From an uncultured Aquimonas sp. (GTDB taxonomy: Bacteria > Pseudomonadota > Gammaproteobacteria > Xanthomonadales > Xanthomonadaceae): 64,000 nucleotides of DNA. The notes below the pieces were generated by a model, which did not search any database, had not been told where the DNA came from, and was given only the letters and a program-made list of their open reading frames with translations. The stretch lies in NCBI RefSeq assembly GCF_937888285.1, contig NZ_CALART010000023.1, positions 1 through 64,000 of the forward strand. Direction: 5' to 3'. Positions 58,839 to 64,000 of this stretch are shown piece by piece. Within the stretch, counting starts at the first letter, position 1. The number at the start of each line of letters is the position of its first letter. The position numbers and the translations under genes were made by a program.

Positions 58839-60971
58839 ATGATGTTTTCATTGGGGGCGTGCTTGATTCTCTTCCTGCAGATCGTGGTGGGCGTGCTGTT
58901 CGGGCTGCTGGTCTTTGCTGCCCTCGCATGGTTCCTTTTCAAGTTCTGGCTGCGTCGCAAGCTGCAAGGCCTGGGACGCGCGACTGCGCTGTTCGACGCA
59001 GACGAGCCGATGCCGGCCCGGTTGCATCTGCAGCTCAGCGAACTCGATGCGCCGGCAGAGTCCCTGCTGTCCGCCTGGGGCGAGGCGCACGCGTTGGGTT
59101 TCCGGCTGCTGGCCGACCTGGAGACGCGCGAGGGCTGGCCGGCACATGTGCGCGCCGCCGTCCATTCAGCAAGTGGAATCGGGCTGTGCCTGTGCCAGCA
59201 GGAGGACGAGGTTCACTACCGCTTGTTCGCGCTGGGCGAGGGGCAGCGCCTGTGGGTGCGCAGCGATGGCCCTGGCGAGTCGCTGCGGCGCGGCGCCCTG
59301 GATTGGACCGTGTCGCCCGGCGAACCGCTCGCTGCTGCGTTCGCTGCACTGGCTGAATATGGCGCCGGGCAGGACCTGCGTCCGCTGGATCTGCCGCTGC
59401 TGCGGCGGGTCTTCGAGCGCAGCCACGCGCAGCGCGAAGACGTGCTGCTTGCCCAGCCGCCGCGGCGCGAGGCCATCGAGCGTCGCGCCAGCGCGCTCGG
59501 CGGCAAGTTCACGCCGGAGGATATCGAGCTCGCCTATCGCGTTACCCGCGACCAGTGGTTGAGCCGGGTGCGCGAGGCGGTGCTCGACCACTACTTGCAG
59601 GTCTCAGGAGTCAGCGCTCTGGACTGGCAGTCGCTGGAGCCGCGTCTGCAGGTGGTTTGCGCGGGCATGGAAAGCAGTGAGCTGCGCGACATCCTGGTGG
59701 AGGACGAGCGCGATGCAGCGCTGTTCGATCAGTACGCAGCACAGGGCCTGGATCCCTTCGCGCTGTACGAGGCTGTCGCCGCGCGACGTCCGGCTGCCCG
59801 GCAGATGCGGCGACTGCGCGAGCTGAGCCTGCCGTTGCGAGCCCGGCTCTACGGGCCGGTCGAGCGCGTGGAGGAGGCCGAGGCGCCGGCGCGGGTGCAT
59901 CTGCTCAGAGGGACATCCCCCGAGGGCGCCGATGTCGAGCACGCGGTGATGGCACGCAACGGCGGCGAGGCCCGGGCCTTGGCGGGCGGAGCCGGGCTCA
60001 GCGCGGTGCAGGTGCTGAGCGAGCCGGCACCGATGTCCGACCTGGGCCTGGAATTCCTGGAGCCCGAGGCTGCCCGCGCCGCCGTGCGCGGGTTGCGTGA
60101 GCCGTTCTGGCTCACCCTGCTGCGGTCGCTGAAGTCGAACGTGTATCTATGGGGTCCGCCGGTGGCGATCAGCGCCTGGAACCTCTCGCAGGGCCAGCCC
60201 TTCGGCTGGGGCGACTACCTCGGCTTTCTCTATCTTGGTCTGGCTCTGCTGGGCATGCTGTTCGTGATCGGACCGATGGTGGCCTACAACGGCTTGATGC
60301 GAGCGCGCCTGCACAAGCGGCTGCGCACGGCCCGCCTGTGTCTGTGGCTGCTGTCGCGGCTCTCGCTGTTCGGTGGCCTCTCGCGCGACCAGCTGCTGCT
60401 TGAGCGGCTGCGGCTCGATGCCGATGCTGGCATGGGCGAGCGTGCGCTCACGGCCTGGGAGGCGCAGGCCTCGCGCAGGGATCTGCCCACGCAGCTCGCC
60501 GGTCGCGTGCAGTTGCTGTCTGCGGTCGGACGCCTCGACGAGATGCTGCAGACGCAACGCCAGGCTCTGGAGGCCGCACCCGGCGAGATGGCCCGGATCG
60601 ATCTCGCCATGTCGCTGGCCAAGCATCCGCAGCACGCAGACGAGGCCGCGCGGCTCATCGAAGATGTGCAGCCGCAGACGCTGTCCGAGCTGGTTGCGCT
60701 CGGCTACGGTTTCACCCGCGGTCTGCTCGCACAGCACGCCGGCCGCGATGCGGAGGCGCTGCAGCATTTCGCCTCGGCCCTGAGCCAGGCGGAGAGCTAC
60801 CGCGGAATCCCGATGGTGCAGGCGCTGGTCGCCGAGATCCAGGGCTGGAGCGTGCTCAGTCTTCGTCGTTGCGGCGAGGTGGAGCGCGCTCGCGCACTCT
60901 GGCAGACGGTGGCGCCCTTTCTCAGCCTGCACCCTGCCTGTCGCCCGCTGCTGGAGCGCGAAGCGGCGTAA
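58839..60971 (+). CDS. Large membrane protein with TPR-like C-terminus, unrecognised
   Basis: The 710-residue product begins with one long membrane helix (about 5-37, LGACLILFLQIVVGVLFGLLVFAALAWFLF). A soluble region of roughly 390 residues follows. A second membrane region lies at about 430-505 (YLWGPPVAISAWNL, GFLYLGLALLGMLFVIGPMVAYNG), then an all-helical, TPR-like end (GMGERALTAWEAQASRRDLP ... RVQLLSAVGRLDEMLQTQRQALEA ... GRDAEALQHFASAL). No named domain is recognised. Start ATG 58839 or 58842 is likely; the in-frame ATG 58779 would put the palindrome inside the gene. Confidence 0.75.
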   Translation: MMFSLGACLILFLQIVVGVLFGLLVFAALAWFLFKFWLRRKLQGLGRATALFDADEPMPARLHLQLSELDAPAESLLSAWGEAHALGFRLLADLETREGWPAHVRAAVHSASGIGLCLCQQEDEVHYRLFALGEGQRLWVRSDGPGESLRRGALDWTVSPGEPLAAAFAALAEYGAGQDLRPLDLPLLRRVFERSHAQREDVLLAQPPRREAIERRASALGGKFTPEDIELAYRVTRDQWLSRVREAVLDHYLQVSGVSALDWQSLEPRLQVVCAGMESSELRDILVEDERDAALFDQYAAQGLDPFALYEAVAARRPAARQMRRLRELSLPLRARLYGPVERVEEAEAPARVHLLRGTSPEGADVEHAVMARNGGEARALAGGAGLSAVQVLSEPAPMSDLGLEFLEPEAARAAVRGLREPFWLTLLRSLKSNVYLWGPPVAISAWNLSQGQPFGWGDYLGFLYLGLALLGMLFVIGPMVAYNGLMRARLHKRLRTARLCLWLLSRLSLFGGLSRDQLLLERLRLDADAGMGERALTAWEAQASRRDLPTQLAGRVQLLSAVGRLDEMLQTQRQALEAAPGEMARIDLAMSLAKHPQHADEAARLIEDVQPQTLSELVALGYGFTRGLLAQHAGRDAEALQHFASALSQAESYRGIPMVQALVAEIQGWSVLSLRRCGEVERARALWQTVAPFLSLHPACRPLLEREAA

Positions 60972-60981
60972 TGGGGTCCAC

Positions 60982-60999
60982 CGGGGCGCCCTCGCCCCG
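60982..60999. terminator. Possible GC hairpin between convergent genes
   Basis: A 7-bp stem CGGGGCG / CGCCCCG with a 4-nt loop follows the membrane-protein stop by 10 bp, but no T-run follows. It is a weak terminator candidate. Confidence 0.35.
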
Positions 61000-61054
61000 T
61001 GTGGCCTTCGACCGCCTGCGGCGCGGCACAGGCGCGGACTGCGGGCGGCGACAT

Positions 61055-61987
61055 TCAGAGCGCGATGCGCTCGGATCTCGACGGAAACAGCTCCAGCAGA
61101 AAATCGACCACCACGCGCACCCGCTGTGGCATGTGCCGATCGGCGGGGTAGAGGACGGAAAAGGCACGCGTGCGGCCGCTGAAGGCCGATAGCACTTCGA
61201 CCAGTTCGCCGCGTTCCAGCTCGGTCTCGGCCATGTGCCGGCTGACCTGCGCCAGACCGGCGCCGGCGCGGGCCAGGCTGACCTGGGCCTGGACATCACC
61301 GCTGCAGCACAGGCCACCTTCGGTGCTGAGGTCGAGATCCCGGCCCTGCACACGGAACTGCCAGGGTACGCGCTGGCCGCTGCTGGGCAGCACGAACTGG
61401 ATGCATTCGTGCTGTGCCAGCTGCTCCAGCGCCTGCGGGCAGCCATGTCGCGCCAGATAGTCGGGTGCGGCGACCACCACCAGCGGATCCTCCAGCAGGC
61501 GGCGCGCCACCAGGCCCGAATCCGGGGGCTGGCGACCCCGTATCGCGAGGTCGAAGCCTTCGGCGATGAAGTCGACATTGCGGTTGTCCAGATGCAGGTC
61601 GAGACGCAGCTGCGGCCAGCGCCGCAGCAGCTCGGCCAGCCGCGGCAGCACGCGGCGGTGTGCGAGCGCGGTCGGCAGGCTCAGGCGCACCGTGCCGCTG
61701 GCCTCCTGCTGTGCATCGCCGAGTTGGCGTTCGGCTTCGCCGAGACGCGACAGGGCCTCGCGGCACTCGCGGTGGTAGAGCGCGCCGGCTTCGGTCAGAC
61801 GCAGGCGGCGGGTGCTGCGCGCGAACAGACGGGTGCCCAGGCGCGATTCCAGGCGCGCCACGCTGCGGCTGACCGCGGCCGGTGTGAGGCCCGCACGCTG
61901 CGCAGCGGCGGCAAAGCTGCCGCATTCCGCGGCCAGGCAGAACAGTTCCAGGCTGCCCAGCATCAGGTCGTCGAGGGCTCGGCGCAT
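61055..61987 (-). CDS. LysR-family transcriptional regulator
   Basis: The 310-residue product has the LysR HTH: MLGSLELFCLAAECGSFAAAAQRAGLTPAAVSRSVARLESRLGTRLFARSTRRLRLTEAGALY. A periplasmic-binding-like effector domain follows, with RLSLPTALAHRRVLPRLAELL and FDLAIRGRQPPDSGLVARRLL. Start 61987 is chosen because GGA lies 6 nt upstream; ATG 61993 is possible. It is divergent from a GST/nitronate-monooxygenase pair with a CAATG-N5-CATTG dyad between, as expected for a LysR regulator and its target. Confidence 0.92.
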   Translation of the reverse strand: MRRALDDLMLGSLELFCLAAECGSFAAAAQRAGLTPAAVSRSVARLESRLGTRLFARSTRRLRLTEAGALYHRECREALSRLGEAERQLGDAQQEASGTVRLSLPTALAHRRVLPRLAELLRRWPQLRLDLHLDNRNVDFIAEGFDLAIRGRQPPDSGLVARRLLEDPLVVVAAPDYLARHGCPQALEQLAQHECIQFVLPSSGQRVPWQFRVQGRDLDLSTEGGLCCSGDVQAQVSLARAGAGLAQVSRHMAETELERGELVEVLSAFSGRTRAFSVLYPADRHMPQRVRVVVDFLLELFPSRSERIAL

Positions 61988-62003
61988 CGGCATTCCGTGT
62001 AAG

Positions 62004-62018
62004 CAATGAAATGCATTG
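62004..62018. promoter_or_regulatory. Candidate LysR-type operator CAATG-N5-CATTG
   Basis: An inverted repeat CAATG (62004-62008) / CATTG (62014-62018) with a 5-nt spacer lies in the 96-bp gap between the divergent LysR and GST starts. The symmetry and position fit a LysR recognition site. Confidence 0.45.
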
Positions 62019-62083
62019 TCGGCCATTTATCGCACGCGCTGGCGGACCTAGCCTGCGTCCACCCCACAACACGAGGACGCCAC

Positions 62084-62689
62084 ATGAAGCTCTACTACGC
62101 CCCCGGCACCTGCTCGCTGGTCTCCCACATCCTGCTGCGTGAAACCGGCACTGCCTTCGAACTGGCGCGTGTCGATCTGCGCCAGCAGCGCATCGAGGAT
62201 GGCCGCGCACTGGCCGAGGTCAATCCGAAGCGCCAGGTGCCGGTGCTGGAGCGTGCGCCCGGCGACGTGCTCACCGAAGGTGCGGTGATTGCCCAGTACA
62301 TCGTCGAGCGCGCCGCTGACGCCGGTCTGCTGCCGGCCGGCGGTGAGGCGCGCTACCGCGTGCTCGAATGGCAGACCTATGTCGGCACCGAACTGCACAA
62401 GGGCTACTCGCCGCTGTTCGACCCGGGTCTCGACGGTGAGGCCAAGGCCCATCTGCGGCAGCGTCTGCGCACCCGCTTCGAATGGCTGGATGCGCGACTG
62501 CAGGGCCGCGACTACCTGGCCGACAGCGGCTACAGCGTGGCTGACGTGTATCTGTTTGTGGTCGCCGGGTGGTCGCGCCTGGTCGCTCTTGAGCTGGGCG
62601 ACCTCCAGCACCTGCAGGGCCTGCTGCGGCGGGTATCGCAGCGACCCGCCGTGCAGGCCGCGCTGCGCGCAGAGGGCCTGCTGCAGTGA
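62084..62689 (+). CDS. gstA: Beta-class glutathione S-transferase
   Basis: The 201-residue product begins MKLYYAPGTCSLVSHILLRE, with the beta-class Cys10. VNPKRQVPVLE and LTEGAVIAQYIVE form the glutathione-binding N-domain. TELHKGYSPLFDP supplies the His-Lys pair of beta GSTs, and SVADVYLFVVAGW closes the helical C-domain. It matches E. coli GstA along its length. It conjugates or reduces electrophiles using glutathione. Its stop overlaps the next gene by 4 bp. Confidence 0.93.
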   Translation: MKLYYAPGTCSLVSHILLRETGTAFELARVDLRQQRIEDGRALAEVNPKRQVPVLERAPGDVLTEGAVIAQYIVERAADAGLLPAGGEARYRVLEWQTYVGTELHKGYSPLFDPGLDGEAKAHLRQRLRTRFEWLDARLQGRDYLADSGYSVADVYLFVVAGWSRLVALELGDLQHLQGLLRRVSQRPAVQAALRAEGLLQ

Positions 62690-63777
62690 GGGCCTGGCGA
62701 CAGAGCGCGCTTGCGCAGCGCCTTGGCATCCTGCGGCCGATCGTGCAGGGCCCCTTCGGCGGCGGCCTGTCCTCGGTGGATCTGGTGGTGGCGGTTGGCG
62801 AGGGCGGAGGACTCGGTTCGTTCGGTGCCCATCATCTCGATGGCGCCGGGATTCACGCAGTCGCCAAGCAGATCCGTGCACGCAGCGGGCGGCCGTTTGC
62901 GCTCAACCTCTGGCTGCCGCATGCGGAGCCCGGCGAGTCGCTGGTCGCCGCAGAGCAGGGCCAGGACTACGCCCTACACGCACAACGGCTGGCGGCCTGG
63001 TACGCCGAGCTGGGCGCGGAGATTCCGCCGCCACCGGCGCGCTACCTGCCGGACTTCGAAGAGCAGGTCGAGGCAGTCCTTGAGGTGCGGCCCGCGGTAT
63101 TCAGCTTCGTCTTTGGTGTGCCCGCCGGCAACGTGCTGGAGCGCTGCCGCTCGCTTGGCATCCTGACGCTGGGCGCCGCGACCACCGTGGACGAGGCCAG
63201 GGCGCTGGAGGTGGCGGGCGTCGATCTGATCGTCGCCACCGGCTTCGAGGCCGGCGGACATCGCGTGTCCTTCCTGCAGCGGCCCGAGGACGCGCTCACC
63301 GGCGGCCTGGCGCTGTTGCCGCAAGTGGTCGACGCGGTGCGCGTGCCGGTGATCGCCGCCGGCGGCATCGCCGATGGCCGCGGCATCCTCGCTGCACTCA
63401 ACCTTGGCGCGCAGGCAGTGCAGATCGGCACGGCCTTCCTGGCCTGCGAGGAATCCAATGCCAGCGAACTTCACCGCCAGCAGCTGTTCGGTGCGACTGC
63501 GCGCCGGACCACCCTGACGCGCGCCTTCAGCGGACGGCTGGCACGCGGCATCCGCAACCGGCTGTCCGAAGAGCTCGCCGGCGCGGCACTTGCGCCGTAT
63601 CCGCTGCAGGGCTGGCTGACCGCAGCGATGAAGACTCCGGCTCTGCAGCAGCGGCGCGCCGACCTGCTGCCGCTGTGGTGCGGGCAGTCGGCCGGCCTGC
63701 TGGGTCACCGCAGCGCATCAGCGCTGATGCGCTTTCTCGATGACGACGTGGAGAGGCGACTGTCGGCCTTTGCCTGA
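62686..63777 (+). CDS. Nitronate monooxygenase (2-nitropropane dioxygenase family)
   Basis: The 363-residue FMN enzyme has a TIM barrel: RPIVQGPFGGGLSSVDLVVAVGEGGGLGSFG, the central LGAATTVDEARALEVAGVDLIVATGFEAGGHRVSF, and VPVIAAGGIADGRGILAALNLGAQAVQIGTAFLACEES. The EAGGH segment carries the likely active His. It oxidises toxic propionate-3-nitronate-type compounds. Start GTG 62686 overlaps the GST stop, so the two are coupled and probably under the LysR regulator. Confidence 0.92.
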   Translation: MRAWRQSALAQRLGILRPIVQGPFGGGLSSVDLVVAVGEGGGLGSFGAHHLDGAGIHAVAKQIRARSGRPFALNLWLPHAEPGESLVAAEQGQDYALHAQRLAAWYAELGAEIPPPPARYLPDFEEQVEAVLEVRPAVFSFVFGVPAGNVLERCRSLGILTLGAATTVDEARALEVAGVDLIVATGFEAGGHRVSFLQRPEDALTGGLALLPQVVDAVRVPVIAAGGIADGRGILAALNLGAQAVQIGTAFLACEESNASELHRQQLFGATARRTTLTRAFSGRLARGIRNRLSEELAGAALAPYPLQGWLTAAMKTPALQQRRADLLPLWCGQSAGLLGHRSASALMRFLDDDVERRLSAFA

Positions 63778-63888
63778 GCATGAGCTGTGCCTGGCGTTCG
63801 TTTCGGCCGCCCGATCCACTTCCCCTGTTTGTCGGTGGCGGGTCTGCGTAAGCTCGTCAGGCGCCAGTCGAGGGCACGGGGAGAGCGC

Positions 63889-64000
63889 ATGCCGCACGCA
63901 TTGGAAGTCGTCCTGGCTGAGCTTGCCGATCGCATTGCCGAGGGCAACAGCGTTGATCTCGACGCCCTGCCGGCGGAGCTGCGCGAGCACCCCGAGGTCC
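63889..64000 (+). CDS. Start of an unidentified gene (partial, 3' end outside window)
   Basis: From ATG 63889 the frame reads MPHALEVVLAELADRIAEGN and continues SVDLDALPAELREHPEV to the window end. GGGGAG lies 6 nt before the ATG. The visible 37 residues are helical and acidic; too little is present to name a family. Confidence 0.65.
   Translation, partial: MPHALEVVLAELADRIAEGNSVDLDALPAELREHPEV

Overview
The window is about 68-70% GC, densely packed chromosomal DNA with no tRNA or rRNA gene, phage, transposase or CRISPR array that I could find. Gene content (rpsU/tsaD/folB/folK, rpoE-rseA-rseC-mucD, lptD-surA-pdxA-rsmA-apaG-apaH, a FabR-type regulator, RnfB without the rest of the Rnf complex, high-potential iron-sulfur protein) and the intergenic repeats built on GTAGGGTGCGCC/GGGCCC and GAATCCCG point to a gammaproteobacterium of the Lysobacterales (Xanthomonadales). 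Genus and family cannot be fixed from sequence alone.

Layout. 1-2184: rpsU (partial, minus) opposite tsaD, folB and folK. 2294-5546: minus-strand lipoprotein phosphatase, DUF2189 membrane protein and an unrecognised 560-residue protein whose ribosome-binding site lies inside a perfect hairpin. 5813-7544: yaeQ and a HI0933-type flavoprotein. 7603-9145: minus operon rluF, 5'-nucleotidase, SemiSWEET. 9285-11936: glyoxalase-fold protein, dbpA (with a decayed copy of its own 3' end next to it), DUF1993. 12266-15186: PepSY protein, response regulator and sensor kinase, with a second PepSY protein transcribed divergently. 15345-20229: SDH-type protease, FAD monooxygenase, cytochrome bd-type oxidase cydAB. 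20535-23542: GbsR/MarR regulator with an AT-rich palindrome upstream, then fadB. 23667-27057: sigma-E stress operon with a clear terminator. 27093-34550: YbjN-like protein and the conserved lptD...apaH run. 34726-40838: PAS-GGDEF-EAL protein, FabR-like regulator, FKBP, DUF2007, DUF6159, fpr.

41143-50694: more accessory content: tandem secreted DUF6491-like genes, dienelactone hydrolase, yjdM, a pair of membrane proteins facing an XRE/MmyB-type regulator across a palindrome, the guanidinium exporter gdx under a guanidine-II riboswitch, a methylglyoxal synthase with an extra degenerate N-terminal synthase-like domain, and two paralogous secreted proteins. 51012-54852: minus run mtnB-mtnD-mtnC, a membrane-anchored C13 (legumain/caspase-like) peptidase, and rnfB. 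55061-58531: high-potential iron-sulfur protein behind an FNR-type class II promoter, a secreted M28 aminopeptidase, tyrS. 58839-64000: a large unrecognised membrane protein, LysR regulator facing beta-class glutathione transferase plus nitronate monooxygenase, and the start of one more gene.

Working themes: envelope quality control (sigma-E, MucD, SurA, LptD, FKBP, SDH protease), respiratory electron transfer (CydAB, HiPIP, Fpr, RnfB) and detoxification (guanidine export, methylglyoxal synthase, GST, nitronate monooxygenase, glyoxalase-fold protein). The strongest less-described items are the SD-sequestering hairpin at 5553-5577, the fused methylglyoxal-synthase pair, the FNR-box/HiPIP promoter geometry and the C13 peptidase in the mtn run. 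Start codons called here that are not ATG are inferences.
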